Positions 25,423 to 35,127 of a DNA stretch of 64,000 bases are shown in pieces. Origin of the DNA: SXIZ01 sp040079795. Lineage in GTDB: Bacteria > Pseudomonadota > Gammaproteobacteria > Methylococcales > Methylomonadaceae. The translations under genes and the position numbers were made by a program. The stretch covers positions 26,351-90,350 of the forward strand of contig JBEBJQ010000007.1 in the NCBI GenBank assembly GCA_040079795.1. The letters run 5' to 3'. The notes beneath the pieces were generated by a model. The model searched no databases. It was given only the letters and a program-made list of their open reading frames with translations, and was not told the origin of the DNA. Each line of letters begins with the position of its first letter. Positions within the stretch are counted from its first letter, which is position 1.

Positions 25423-26490
25423 TTATAGCCAGCGCTTTTTCTTAAAGTAAATTAACAAAAATACCGTCATGCCAATAAAAACGCCCCACAAGGCTGGATA
25501 AGCCCAGCGCCAGTGTAACTCAGGCATGAAATCGAAATTCATCCCATAAACCCCTGCGATAAAAGTAAGGGGAATAAAAATAGAGGAATAAACCGTTAAA
25601 AACTTCATGGTTTCATTTAACTTATTGCTGATACTGGACAAATAAATATCCAGCATGCCGGTAATTAAATCACGGTAAGCGTCCATGGCTTCAATCACCC
25701 GCAAGACATGATCATAAATATCGCCAAAATAACGCTGGGTGCTAACATCAATTAAGGCTGATTCATTGCGTTGCAGGTTTTTTAAGACCTCCCGTACCGG
25801 CGCAACAGCACGCCGAATAAAAACCAGCTCCCGTTTAACACGTTGAATGGTAATTAAGGTTTCCCGGGTTGGTGCGGTGAGTAAATTATTTTCAATTGCC
25901 TCCATTAAGTCATCCAGTGCATCCTGTATCGTAAAATATTCATCGACAATGGTATCCAGCAACACATACAGTAAATAATCCGAGCCTAAGCGTCTGATTT
26001 TAGATTTGTCGTTGGCAAAGCTGTCGGTAATTGCTGAAAAAAGCGCATCGGGTTTTTCTTTAAAGGTAAAAACGAAATTCTTAAGCAACAGCAAACTGAT
26101 TTGCTCATACTTAACATCAAAAGTGTCGGTTTTATTGACCGACAAACCTTTTAGCACAATATAGAGATACCCTTCATTCTCGTCCATTTTCGGACGTTGA
26201 TGGGTATTTAAAATATCTTCCAGAATCAAACTGTGAACATTAAAGTGTTGACCTATAGCTTCTATTAACCTTATGTCATGCAAGCCTTCAACATTTACCC
26301 AAGTGAGGGTGCCGCTCTGTATGAACGGTAAAATATCCTGAATAGACAGCACATTTTTTTGAGTTACGGTATGTTCGGTATAATTAATTAAAGTGACCCG
26401 TTGTTCAAAATCGTGCAATTCCCCAACATGCACTAAAGAGCCAGCAGGTAAGCGGGATTTTTTTGCAGCACTTTTATGGGATTTAGACAT
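25423..26490 (-). CDS. corA: CorA-family magnesium/cobalt transporter
   Basis: 355 aa. A large cytoplasmic N-terminal domain is followed by two C-terminal membrane helices with the signature YGMNFDFMPE between them and a basic tail (YFKKKRW). The length and layout are normal for CorA. It forms a pentameric Mg2+ channel in the inner membrane. It stands as a single gene with its own upstream gap (26491-26673) and diverges from the moxR operon. Confidence 0.92.
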   Translation of the reverse strand: MSKSHKSAAKKSRLPAGSLVHVGELHDFEQRVTLINYTEHTVTQKNVLSIQDILPFIQSGTLTWVNVEGLHDIRLIEAIGQHFNVHSLILEDILNTHQRPKMDENEGYLYIVLKGLSVNKTDTFDVKYEQISLLLLKNFVFTFKEKPDALFSAITDSFANDKSKIRRLGSDYLLYVLLDTIVDEYFTIQDALDDLMEAIENNLLTAPTRETLITIQRVKRELVFIRRAVAPVREVLKNLQRNESALIDVSTQRYFGDIYDHVLRVIEAMDAYRDLITGMLDIYLSSISNKLNETMKFLTVYSSIFIPLTFIAGVYGMNFDFMPELHWRWAYPALWGVFIGMTVFLLIYFKKKRWL

Positions 26491-26673
26491 AGCTTGAAAC
26501 GCAATAACAGGATGAAAAATTAAACAACCTGTGCAAAACCGCTAATCAATTTAATCCTACGGTCACTGCTTGGTTGGCTTGAAAGCATAACATAAATGCC
26601 TGTCAGGGTAGCCAGTTTATAAGCCTCTGCTATACTTCTGAGAACTTACGTTTATCCTCTACCCAGATTCCTT

Positions 26674-27579
26674 ATGCACACAGATTTAGACGCATTATTG
26701 GCAGCAGCTAATCAAATCATTCTCGGCAAGCAACAGCAAATTAAACTGGCCGTGTGCTGCCTATTGGCGCAGGGGCATTTATTAATTGAAGACATTCCCG
26801 GTGTCGGTAAAACCACCTTAGCGCATACCCTTGCAGCCTTATTAGGCTTACAGTATCAACGCATACAATTTACCAGTGATATATTGCCGGCTGACATTAT
26901 CGGGGCGTCGGTTTTTGATATTAACACCCATCAGTTCACGTTTCATCCCGGCCCGCTGTTTAATCAAATGATCCTGGCGGATGAAATTAACCGTTCTACC
27001 CCAAAAGCACAAAGTGCCTTATTGGAAGCCATGGAGGAACGGCAGGTAACGGTTGAAGGTAAAACCTACCGGTTGCCGCAGCCGTTTTTTGTCATCGCCA
27101 CCCAGAACCCTTCCCATCAGTTAGGCACTTTTCCGTTACCGGAATCGCAACTGGATCGTTTTTTAATGCGTATCCAACTGGGTTATCCCGATAATAAGGC
27201 TGAACGGGAACTTTTAACCGGCAAAAGCCGTCATCACTTGATCAATCAACTTACGCTACAACTCAGCCCTGAAAAACTACAGGCCATGCAGGACATTATT
27301 GCCGCGGTACATACCTCACCTGCCTTGCTCGATTATCTGCAAGCCATCATTAACTTTACGCGTAATAGCAGTGACTATAGCTGCGGCCTATCGCCACGCG
27401 CCGGATTAGCCTTAATGACCGCCGCCAAAGCCTGGGCATTTATGGCTGGACGTGATGCGGTATTGCCCGATGATGTTCAGGCCGTTTTGGCTGCGGTGGT
27501 CGGTCACCGGTTACAGGCGACCAATAATGATTCTAACGCTGTGGTTGCCCCTATTTTTCAACATGTCGCCATTCCTTAA
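26674..27579 (+). CDS. MoxR-family AAA+ ATPase
   Basis: 301 aa. Walker A is GVGKTTLAHT, Walker B is LADEINRS, and the sensor region is IATQNPSHQLGTFPLPESQ. MoxR ATPases act as chaperones for the maturation of partner complexes, usually with the VWA or DUF58 protein encoded next to them. Its last 17 bp overlap the DUF58 gene, and the transglutaminase gene follows, giving a three-gene operon. Confidence 0.92.
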   Translation: MHTDLDALLAAANQIILGKQQQIKLAVCCLLAQGHLLIEDIPGVGKTTLAHTLAALLGLQYQRIQFTSDILPADIIGASVFDINTHQFTFHPGPLFNQMILADEINRSTPKAQSALLEAMEERQVTVEGKTYRLPQPFFVIATQNPSHQLGTFPLPESQLDRFLMRIQLGYPDNKAERELLTGKSRHHLINQLTLQLSPEKLQAMQDIIAAVHTSPALLDYLQAIINFTRNSSDYSCGLSPRAGLALMTAAKAWAFMAGRDAVLPDDVQAVLAAVVGHRLQATNNDSNAVVAPIFQHVAIP

Positions 27580-28537
27580 GACTCCGGCCAAAAAACCGAC
27601 GCAATTAAGACGAAAACGCATTTTTGATTCAATTTTCAAAGGCGAAAAACCGGTTAAAGGCCCGATAGTCCTGCAACATCGTAGGATCTTTATCTTACCG
27701 ACCCAACACGGCATGAGTTTCATCCTGCTGTTGGTGATTTTGTTATTGATCGCGTTTATTTATAACAATAACCTCACCTATTTACTGGCATTTATGCTGC
27801 TTAGCATCCTGATGGTGACGATCCTGTTAACCTTTAGGAGTTTATCCGGGCTGATTATTCACGCGGGTCAAAATAAACCGGTATTTGCTGGCGAAATTGC
27901 CGCTTATTCCCTGTTGATTGAAAACCCCGGCCCGATCGATCGTATAAACCTGGAGTTCAGTATCGAACAACCCGCCCAGTGCGATGTTCCTGCTTACAGC
28001 CGCGAAGGCATCACCCTGTACGCAACCACCCGCAAGCGCGGTTGGTTTCAGGTCGGCACCATCAGAGTAAGCAGCCGGTTTCCATTAGGTTTATTTCGGG
28101 TCTGGTCACCGATTCGCTTTGATCACCCGGTATTGGTTTATCCAAAACCAGCCAGCCGGCTATTGCCGTTTCCCGAAAGCACCACCCGTCAGAATCCGCA
28201 AGGTTTTGCCCAAAAAGGCGGCGGGGATGATTTTTACGGCCTCCAGGAATATCAAGCAGGCGATGCTATCAAACAAATAAACTGGAAAGCCTATGCTAAA
28301 GGTCAAGGTTTAATGACCAAACACTTCAGCAATGATAAAGCCGCTGAAATCTGGCTGGATTACATGGCAACGCCCGGGCACAACACCGAGGAACGGCTCA
28401 GCCAGCTATGCCGCTGGGTCATTGATGCGGAAGCCGCCGGACTTAAATATGGCTTCCAGCTACCCGGCGTAATGCTTCCCCCCGCCCAAGGCGTGGCGCA
28501 TTATGCACAGTGTCTGCAAGCCTTAGCGCTATTTTAA
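27563..28537 (+). CDS. DUF58 domain membrane protein
   Basis: 324 aa from the ATG at 27563; a longer frame from 27452 lies within moxR and is rejected. Two membrane helices near the start (FILLLVILLLIAFIY, YLLAFMLLSILMVTI) are followed by a long soluble part with the DUF58 core DDFYGLQEYQAGDAIKQINW and KAYAKG. DUF58 proteins are VWA-like partners of MoxR; their precise role is unknown. It is 4 bp upstream of the transglutaminase gene. Confidence 0.88.
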   Translation: MSPFLKTPAKKPTQLRRKRIFDSIFKGEKPVKGPIVLQHRRIFILPTQHGMSFILLLVILLLIAFIYNNNLTYLLAFMLLSILMVTILLTFRSLSGLIIHAGQNKPVFAGEIAAYSLLIENPGPIDRINLEFSIEQPAQCDVPAYSREGITLYATTRKRGWFQVGTIRVSSRFPLGLFRVWSPIRFDHPVLVYPKPASRLLPFPESTTRQNPQGFAQKGGGDDFYGLQEYQAGDAIKQINWKAYAKGQGLMTKHFSNDKAAEIWLDYMATPGHNTEERLSQLCRWVIDAEAAGLKYGFQLPGVMLPPAQGVAHYAQCLQALALF

Positions 28538-28541
28538 AACC

Positions 28542-30509
28542 ATGACTAACACCCATCTTCGCCCGCCGGTTTTAATTTTCCTGCTCAGCTCCATTGCGTT
28601 AATTGTCTTGCCACATGCCTGGAATATTGACCCCATTGTTTTTGGATTTTTTAATGTCCTATTGATCTGGCGCTTTACCGGAATCTGGAAAAAAAACTGG
28701 TTGCCCAACCAATTTATGCTTTTTTTACTCACCTGTTGCGGCATTGCTTTAATTTATCAGCAAAACTTAGGGGTTTTTGGGCGCAATGCCGGTACGACCA
28801 TTTTTATTACCGCTTTAGGGCTTAAATTACTCGAAATCAGAACCACCCGGGATTTGTACTTTATTGCATTCCTTGCCTTTATAGTGGCATCCACACTGTT
28901 CTTATATCAGGAATCCATGGCGATGGGACTGTACATTATCCTGGTTTGTTCAAGTTTGCTGGCAACTTTAGTGACCATCAACATGCATAGCATAGATGTC
29001 ATTAAAGCCTTTAAAACCTCGCTAATTATATTACTGCAAGCCTTACCCTTGGCTATTACCTTTTTTGTTTTATTTCCGCGGATGGACGCGCCCCACTGGT
29101 CGTTTTTACAGGATAAATCCCAAGTTAAAACCGGCCTAAGTGAAACTCTGGAGCCCGGAGCCATCAGTGACTTGGCCTTATCAGATGAATTAGTATTCCG
29201 GGTTAAATTTACCGGGGCAATTCCGCCACAAGCGCAGCGCTACTGGCGCGGGCCGGTCTTTTCACTCACCGACGGCAAAAAATGGTTACCCCTCGCCAAG
29301 CGTGACCAGGCGCTGGATCAAGACAGTTTAAGCTACAGCGGCACCGCCTATCACTACACGTTGTTAATGGAGCCGCAGGAAAAAAACTGGGTGTTTGCCT
29401 TGGATATGCCCGCCGTCTTCACGGCGCCACTCAAAATGACCGAGCAATACCAAATAATCACCGACACCCATTCCGGCCTTCGCGCTGAATATGCTTTGCA
29501 ATCTTATTCCGACTACAACACGGGACAACTGGGCGATACCGAGCACGAGGAAAACCTGCAACTGCCACCGATAATAGCCCCAGAAATCACCGCGTTAGTT
29601 AAGCAACTGCACGGCTTTGATGCCACACCCAATGTTTTTATCCAGCAGCTAATGAATCATTTTAGAACGCAACAATTCTATTATTCATTAACCCCGCCGT
29701 TGATGGAAGACAAACCCATCGAAACCTTTTTGTTTAAAACCCGCACCGGTTTTTGCAGCCACTATGCCACGGCATTCGTGTATTTGATGCGGGTTGCACA
29801 CATCCCCGCACGCGTAGTCAGCGGCTACCAAGGCGGCGAATTAAACCCACTGGGTAGTTTTCTGGAAATCAAGCAAGCAGATGCCCATGCCTGGACCGAA
29901 GTGTGGCTGGAAAACAAAGGCTGGACGCGGGTTGACCCGACCGTTGCTGTTGCACCGGAACGCGTGGAACAAGGGGTCAATGTTGAACAACAAGTTGCCA
30001 GCGGTTTGGTTAATTTTGATTTAGGCCACAGAGACAGCTTTGCAAGCAACTTAGCAAAACAACTGCGCCAAGCCTGGCAAAATGCCGATTACAGTTGGCA
30101 ACGCTGGGTAATCAATTACCATAACGCCAATCAAGCCAATTTTTTATCGGCTTTTGGCTTAAATAACATGAACCGGATGCTAATTTGGCTGCTGATCAGC
30201 ATTGCAGGCCTAACCTTGGGGTTGTTCTGGTGGCTTACCCGCCAACCGAAAAAAGTGCTCGATCAGGCAGCACAGCAATACCAAAAGTTTATCGCCAAAC
30301 TCGCTAGAATCCAGCTACAAAAACAAGCCAGTGAAACGGCGAACGCTTTTGCGGCCAGAGTCAAGCATAGCCGCCCTGAACTAAGCCAACCTGTCAACAG
30401 CATTACCGGGCTGTATCTTAATATCCGTTATGGCAAGAGCAGCAGTGACGTTGATCTCAAACAGCTCAAGCAACAAATCAAGGCATTTAAGGTTAAGCGT
30501 GTTAACTAA
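28542..30509 (+). CDS. tgpA: TgpA-like membrane transglutaminase (DUF3488 + transglutaminase core)
   Basis: 655 aa. About five or six N-terminal membrane helices (DUF3488) precede a periplasmic transglutaminase-like domain with catalytic Cys in TGFCSHYATAF (about residue 405), His in DAHAWTEVW and Asp in RVDPTVA. A further membrane helix (IWLLISIAGLTLGLFWW) and a cytoplasmic tail follow. TgpA in Pseudomonas is essential, but its substrate is unknown. It forms one operon with moxR and DUF58. A family B palindrome begins 7 bp after the stop. Confidence 0.9.
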   Translation: MTNTHLRPPVLIFLLSSIALIVLPHAWNIDPIVFGFFNVLLIWRFTGIWKKNWLPNQFMLFLLTCCGIALIYQQNLGVFGRNAGTTIFITALGLKLLEIRTTRDLYFIAFLAFIVASTLFLYQESMAMGLYIILVCSSLLATLVTINMHSIDVIKAFKTSLIILLQALPLAITFFVLFPRMDAPHWSFLQDKSQVKTGLSETLEPGAISDLALSDELVFRVKFTGAIPPQAQRYWRGPVFSLTDGKKWLPLAKRDQALDQDSLSYSGTAYHYTLLMEPQEKNWVFALDMPAVFTAPLKMTEQYQIITDTHSGLRAEYALQSYSDYNTGQLGDTEHEENLQLPPIIAPEITALVKQLHGFDATPNVFIQQLMNHFRTQQFYYSLTPPLMEDKPIETFLFKTRTGFCSHYATAFVYLMRVAHIPARVVSGYQGGELNPLGSFLEIKQADAHAWTEVWLENKGWTRVDPTVAVAPERVEQGVNVEQQVASGLVNFDLGHRDSFASNLAKQLRQAWQNADYSWQRWVINYHNANQANFLSAFGLNNMNRMLIWLLISIAGLTLGLFWWLTRQPKKVLDQAAQQYQKFIAKLARIQLQKQASETANAFAARVKHSRPELSQPVNSITGLYLNIRYGKSSSDVDLKQLKQQIKAFKVKRVN

Positions 30510-30515
30510 ACATCC

Positions 30516-30543
30516 GTAGAGACGCAAAATCTTGCGTCTCTAC
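30516..30543. repeat. Repeat family B palindrome, copy 1
   Basis: A 28-bp near-perfect palindrome starting GTAGAGACGCAA and ending TTGCGTCTCTAC. It lies between the convergent genes tgpA and mshQ, where it could also act as a bidirectional terminator hairpin, although no T-run follows. Confidence 0.85.
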
Positions 30544-30580
30544 AAGCTGTTTTCTGATGATAAAACTTCTTCAGCAACAA

Positions 30581-30611
30581 CGTCATTCCGGCAGGGATTG
30601 CCGAGATGACG
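30581..30611. repeat. Repeat family A, short copy 3
   Basis: 31 bp reading CGTCATTCCGGCAGGGATTG and then a short end CCGAGATGACG. This is the outer hairpin of family A without the middle, in the same tgpA-mshQ gap. Confidence 0.7.
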
Positions 30612-30659
30612 ATATTTTGGCTAAACTAAAGGATCTTTAAAATCAAGAGCGCACAAACC

Positions 30660-33530
30660 TTAATAAACCTCACGGAAATAAATCACCCCCTTACTCCCCT
30701 TATACACCCCAAAGGTAGCGCGTGCTGTTGGATTAATGTCCCCCGCACCTTTCCAGTTAAACTTAAGGAAATCAGGAACTGTCGCAGTAATATCCAATGC
30801 CCCGGCATTACCAGCGCCCGGCGCTTTAAACTGCAAATTAAAATCACCGATACTCGGCGGCTGCTTAAATTGCTGAATAAGTGTACCCGCTGTTGTACAA
30901 CCCATACCGCTAGCACCAAGGCTACCAGTATCCAACACACATAATTCAGAAGGAATTAAACCATCCGCAAGAATTGGGTCAACCGGCGCAGATAAAGAAA
31001 CACCACTCGTACAAACATCATCTGTATTAGTAATCCAAGCATTACCATTCCAATATTCAGCGCGCATTGACATAGGTAAATCTAATAACTCCGACCCATG
31101 CGCATTTTGTAATGCTACCCGACCATAACGCAAAGGTGTAGAAGCAGCAACTGGGCTAGCGGTCATCGAGACACCATCCAAGTCAACAGGCGCAGCGTTT
31201 ATCGTTACCGGCGCTTCACCAATCAACGCGGTGGGACGACTGACTTGATGTTTAGCAATTATCGCAGCACCGCCATTACTCCAAACGCCACTAGGTGCAG
31301 TCGCGCTAGCCGACAGCAACGAACCGCTGGGCAAACCGGGCGCGGTAAAACCAAAATTAGCCCACGTTGTTAGTCCCAGTCTGGCAAAACTACCGGTATA
31401 GTTTTGAGTGGTTGCGTTAACCGCATTTTGTGCCAGCAACGTGAAAGCGGTACGAAAGCCATCCTGCCCAAAATAAGTAAAGGTTGGATTACATGCGGGG
31501 GTTGACGCGCCAGGCGTTATGGCGAAATGATCTGGTATAAAACGCCCAAAATAAACTGTATTTACACTATTGCTGAACATGCAGCCGTATTTCCCTCCAA
31601 CCAGAGTATTGGAAAAATCCGGCGTACAATCCGTCCCAGTATCCACATTGGTAAAACCATTATCATAAATGCCATAGGGTTTAAGCAAAAAATAGCCCAC
31701 TTCCGAATACGTAAACGTCGTTCCTGTTGCCGTCCCAGTAGCTGCATTCGCCGCATTAAAACTTCCTGTTACGCTACCCGCCACACCTGACGCTACCGAA
31801 ACCTTACTGCTATCAACCAACGGCGTAGCGTTATAGCCTATTTTACCCGTAGCGGCGGTGAGCGTAAAAGCGGCACCGGCTTTAACAGTTGGTGTTGCAC
31901 TGGTACTACTCCCAGTTAAATCAGCACTCGCGCTTGAAGTTACTGTAAAACTTGTTGGACGAATAGCAAAATTATCTGCGGAGCAACCCACTACACTGGG
32001 ACTTTGATTGGCGTCGGTCACTCGGCAACGCACATTGGCATAAGCATTATTAATAACTGTCATGGCGCTGGCGGTTTTGCGTCCCAAATCACTCGGCGTA
32101 AAGGTGAGCGTTTGGGTTATAGCGGGGCTTAAGGCAGTGCGGCTGGAGCAAAGTGGGCTGCCAGAACCATCTACTAATTCAACCGTCACCGGTTTTGTAG
32201 GGGTCGGAATTACGCCGAGGTTAGGGTCAGGGATAGCATTGATGACAAAATTGATTTCAACTGTGTTATCAGCCTTAAGTGCTACTACATCAAAATTAAA
32301 TGCGGTGCCTACCAATTTAGTGTACAAACGCCCGGAGGCAGAATCCCCCCCTACCTCCACACAGTTGAAGTTAGCGGGTGTAAGTGCTGTAGCATAAGCC
32401 ACAGGCGTCCCAAGCGCAGCGTTCACTACCGACCATTCTATGTCGTCAATTAAAAACCAACTGCGATATTCTGTAATATAGGTGCTACGAATTTCCAGGG
32501 TCAAGGACTCGCCGACGACTGAGGCAAGGCTCACTGCGCAAGTAATCCAGGGTTCCAAACCACGGTTATAGACCGCAGACATGCTCAATAAATGATTGCT
32601 GCTGGTACCATTGTCCCAACGGTTATATTGACCATAACCATATGATGAACCGCTAATCGCATTTACCCCATAGTTAGGGCTAAACGGACAAGTAATATAA
32701 TTACTCAACTGTGGACCAACAATATTAAGTCTCGAGGTGCCAACACTATTTAACAGACGCACCTGCATAAAATCAAACTGGGTAAGATTAGCATTAACGC
32801 CACTGTCCCACCCTTCAGGGCGAAGTCTGATAGTAATATTGCCCGGAGTACTGGCAGGAACAGTTAAGGACTTGGTTAAAACGGTATTGCCGCCTGCATC
32901 CGTTGCGCTACGGAACCCCTGTAAATAAGAAGCCGCACCAGTATTGGGATTACCGTTGGTTGCGGCTGTCATAGTTAGCTCAGTTACACTTGGCGTTTCA
33001 GCAGGGCGCATTTGTGCATCCATCGTATTGTTGGATCGCGTCGCATTCAACCAACCCGGTGGAGTCTGCGGACTCGCCCCCCCAACAGTACCGAATTCAA
33101 AATTGCCATTAATCGGCGTCTGCGGATTAGTTGCTTTCACCCCGGACGAAGTCACATCAAAATACAGAAAATAGTAGATAAGTCCTGCGTCTTGCAGGAT
33201 AAAACGAATTTCACCGCGGCTATTTCCGGTCGCATCGGTCGCCCCGGCATAGACAGTATCGGTATATTGCTGGATGGCACTCAGGCTGTTATTAGCCCGC
33301 ACAACCCGCGGGGAATTGACATCAAAGGTTCCGGCTACCCCCAAACTACCCAGTAAAGCGGCAAAGTCCACATCTACTTTAACGGTGCTGTTGACGGTAG
33401 AGCCTGCGGGAATAGCGATGGGCACGCGATAATGCCAGGTAGTATCGAACCAGGCACCAAACACGCTGGCAGGTGCTAACGCCAGCAAAAAAAAGCACCA
33501 CGCAGAAATAATCAGGGTCAATCGACGCAT
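30660..33530 (-). CDS. mshQ: MshQ-like protein, DUF6701 domain
   Basis: 956 aa exported protein. A signal peptide (about 1-25, ending SVFGA) is followed by a DUF2341-like stretch (WHYRVPIAIPAGSTVNS), long Thr/Ser/Ala-rich beta repeats, and the C-terminal DUF6701 region (FYFGRFIPDHFAITPG appears as VYFGRFIPDHFAI; final GVYKGSKGVIYFREVY). In Vibrio, mshQ is the last gene of the pilin operon, on the same strand. Here it is on the opposite strand and divergent from the pilins. It may be a tip-associated or cell-surface adhesin part of the MSHA pilus; its role is not established. Confidence 0.85.
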   Translation of the reverse strand: MRRLTLIISAWCFFLLALAPASVFGAWFDTTWHYRVPIAIPAGSTVNSTVKVDVDFAALLGSLGVAGTFDVNSPRVVRANNSLSAIQQYTDTVYAGATDATGNSRGEIRFILQDAGLIYYFLYFDVTSSGVKATNPQTPINGNFEFGTVGGASPQTPPGWLNATRSNNTMDAQMRPAETPSVTELTMTAATNGNPNTGAASYLQGFRSATDAGGNTVLTKSLTVPASTPGNITIRLRPEGWDSGVNANLTQFDFMQVRLLNSVGTSRLNIVGPQLSNYITCPFSPNYGVNAISGSSYGYGQYNRWDNGTSSNHLLSMSAVYNRGLEPWITCAVSLASVVGESLTLEIRSTYITEYRSWFLIDDIEWSVVNAALGTPVAYATALTPANFNCVEVGGDSASGRLYTKLVGTAFNFDVVALKADNTVEINFVINAIPDPNLGVIPTPTKPVTVELVDGSGSPLCSSRTALSPAITQTLTFTPSDLGRKTASAMTVINNAYANVRCRVTDANQSPSVVGCSADNFAIRPTSFTVTSSASADLTGSSTSATPTVKAGAAFTLTAATGKIGYNATPLVDSSKVSVASGVAGSVTGSFNAANAATGTATGTTFTYSEVGYFLLKPYGIYDNGFTNVDTGTDCTPDFSNTLVGGKYGCMFSNSVNTVYFGRFIPDHFAITPGASTPACNPTFTYFGQDGFRTAFTLLAQNAVNATTQNYTGSFARLGLTTWANFGFTAPGLPSGSLLSASATAPSGVWSNGGAAIIAKHQVSRPTALIGEAPVTINAAPVDLDGVSMTASPVAASTPLRYGRVALQNAHGSELLDLPMSMRAEYWNGNAWITNTDDVCTSGVSLSAPVDPILADGLIPSELCVLDTGSLGASGMGCTTAGTLIQQFKQPPSIGDFNLQFKAPGAGNAGALDITATVPDFLKFNWKGAGDINPTARATFGVYKGSKGVIYFREVY

Positions 33531-33565
33531 AGATAAAAGTCAGTGATTTGTAACAAACTACGTGT

Positions 33566-33593
33566 GTAGAGACGCAAAATCTTTCGTCTCTAC
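33566..33593. repeat. Repeat family B palindrome, copy 2
   Basis: A 28-bp copy with one mismatch in the right arm (TTTCGTCTCTAC). It lies 36 bp upstream of mshQ, in its presumed 5' untranslated region. Confidence 0.85.
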
Positions 33594-33694
33594 TGCAATC
33601 AATCACTATGAAGTATAGTCAGTAACAAAAAAATGTCAGCCTGCAAACTGTGCTGCCCGTCCATCGTTACGCATAGCTATTTTAATAAAACAAC

Positions 33695-33919
33695 CTAAAC
33701 CTTAAGCGCCTGACAGGTGGGGCAAATATGCTGGCCTTCCGGGGTCAGCCGCCAACCGGCCTCATTAACCGCATCCACCAGCTCACCTTCATACCAGGCC
33801 CTGCTGTCCGAGATGCGACGACCGTTACGGTCGTGGCGTCCGTAGGCGCGACGATACTCAATGATTCTGATACATTGGGGATTACAGATGTCGCAAAATA
33901 TAAATTTTCGTATGCTCAT
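33695..33919 (-). CDS. Small zinc-ribbon-like protein
   Basis: 74 aa from the ATG at 33919; an upstream frame exists but its first 24 residues look unrelated. Cysteine pairs FCDICNPQC near the start and HICPTCQ at the end could bind one zinc. The middle is basic and polar (EYRRAYGRHDRNGRR). I do not recognise a named family. It lies divergently to the pilin genes. Confidence 0.5.
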   Translation of the reverse strand: MSIRKFIFCDICNPQCIRIIEYRRAYGRHDRNGRRISDSRAWYEGELVDAVNEAGWRLTPEGQHICPTCQALKV

Positions 33920-34271
33920 AAGCCTGAAAAAATCACTAAGGTACGGGAATGTTTTGTTGTGCGCATTATACACGGGATAAGGATTTACCAATCATAACTG
34001 GAGGTTACGCTGCGCTTATTCTTTCATTCTGGCTAATAAACGGGGTTTATGGCAGCGTTTTCTGTGACCTTATTCAAAAAAATTCCCGCCTGCCCTCAAG
34101 TATTCTTTCTGTGTGCCGACAACCAGTGCAGAGAGAATAAAAGCGTATTAACCCACACTTTGGCTGTTAAAAAAACGGCTAAAATTAAATGCAATAATCT
34201 TGACAATTAATATTTACCATGCTTGAACATCTACAATCCTCTGCTAGACTTGATTTTAGAAAATACAGTTA

Positions 34272-34374
34272 TGCAGGCAACCACGAATAGTTGAGGGACT
34301 GATGGTGTCCTTAACCCCCATCGGCAGATGAGTTTACCTTATAGATAAACTCAATAGTATTTATTAGTCCTGCA
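34272..34374 (+). promoter_or_regulatory. Candidate structured leader RNA (pseudoknot + hairpin in a closed stem) upstream of the major pilin
   Basis: An outer stem TGCAGG (34272-34277) pairs with CCTGCA (34369-34374). Inside it, stem 34290-34299 pairs with 34307-34315 (one bulge), and its loop GATGG (34301-34305) pairs with CCATC (34318-34322), making a pseudoknot that can extend by two pairs. Next comes an 8-bp hairpin TGAGTTTA / TAAACTCA (34329-34336 with 34346-34353). The element ends about 100 bp before the pilin start. I could not match it to a named riboswitch class. The rest of the 33920-34470 gap shows no gene. Confidence 0.45.
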
Positions 34375-34470
34375 AGAGTATGCTGTTTTTCATCAGTTAA
34401 TAATGCTTTTGGAGTTTAGCTTTATTTATTTTTTTCACTTTTCTTTAGCACCAACATGGAGTCACTTTTT

Positions 34471-34902
34471 ATGAAATTTCAAAAACAACAGGGCTTTACC
34501 TTAATCGAACTGGTTATGGTGATTACCATTCTGGGTATTTTAGCGGCGGTAGCTTTACCTAAGTTTGCCAATATGCAAAAAGAGGCACGCCACGCATCCT
34601 TAGAAGGTGCGCTTGGTGCGGTAAAAGCTGCGGCTGGCATAGTCCATTCTAAAGCGTTGGTTGAGGGTGACGCTAATAACCCAAGCGGGTCGGTTGTTTT
34701 GGAAAGTGGTAATGCGGCAACTGTTTATAATTACCCATCCGCTGCTGCTCTAGGTGATTCAGTTGACTTAGAAAGTTTCACGGTTACCGAATCTGGTGGT
34801 GTTGCTACCATTAGTACCAATACTGGTACTGGCTGCAGCTTCACTTACACTAATGCTACTGCTACCGCTGCGCCGACTTATGGTGCTTTGGGCGCTTGTT
34901 AA
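34471..34902 (+). CDS. mshA: MSHA-type major pilin (type IV prepilin)
   Basis: 143 aa from the ATG at 34471, because the GGAG ribosome site (34458-34461) lies inside the longer frame. A short basic leader MKFQKQQG is cut before FTLIELVMVITILGIL, the N-methylated hydrophobic helix with the Glu5 needed for assembly. KEARHASLEGALGAVKAA is the typical MSHA continuation. Two cysteines near the C-terminus (GCSFTY and the last residue) would close the D-region loop. It is the first gene of the pilin operon and is preceded by the structured leader. Confidence 0.88.
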   Translation: MKFQKQQGFTLIELVMVITILGILAAVALPKFANMQKEARHASLEGALGAVKAAAGIVHSKALVEGDANNPSGSVVLESGNAATVYNYPSAAALGDSVDLESFTVTESGGVATISTNTGTGCSFTYTNATATAAPTYGALGAC

Positions 34903-35007
34903 GTTCTATAGAAATGGGTATTTAGAAATTATCTTCAGGTGAATATCAGGAAAATCCGAAAATATCCTTGTCTAATCCTATGTAAAGCATTATCTATTTA
35001 AATAAAA

Positions 35008-35051
35008 AGTTTGCACCGCTCCAAGGCGGAAGTTTTAGACCGGTGCAAACT
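35008..35051 (+). promoter_or_regulatory. Strong inverted repeat between the two pilin genes
   Basis: AGTTTGCACCG (35008-35018) pairs perfectly with CGGTGCAAACT (35041-35051) across a 22-nt loop that itself contains CCGC / GCGG. No T-run follows, so a terminator is not obvious. It may stabilise the upstream pilin mRNA or control the second pilin. Confidence 0.5.
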
Positions 35052-35127
35052 GCACGCCCTAAGCCATTAAAGCCAAGGATAGGCTTATGGCATTTAGTCA
35101 GTATTTTTGTTGTATCAAGGAACCCAC

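Noticed and set aside
27452..27562. N-terminal extension of the DUF58 protein
   Set aside because: These codons lie inside moxR in another frame; the ATG at 27563 gives the usual overlap and normal start.
34272..34374. Leader of mshA as a known c-di-GMP (GEMM) or fluoride riboswitch
   Set aside because: The GEMM core blocks (GGCAAACC, GGGACGCAAAGCC) are absent. GATGGTGTCC resembles part of the fluoride motif, but its surrounding stems do not fit.
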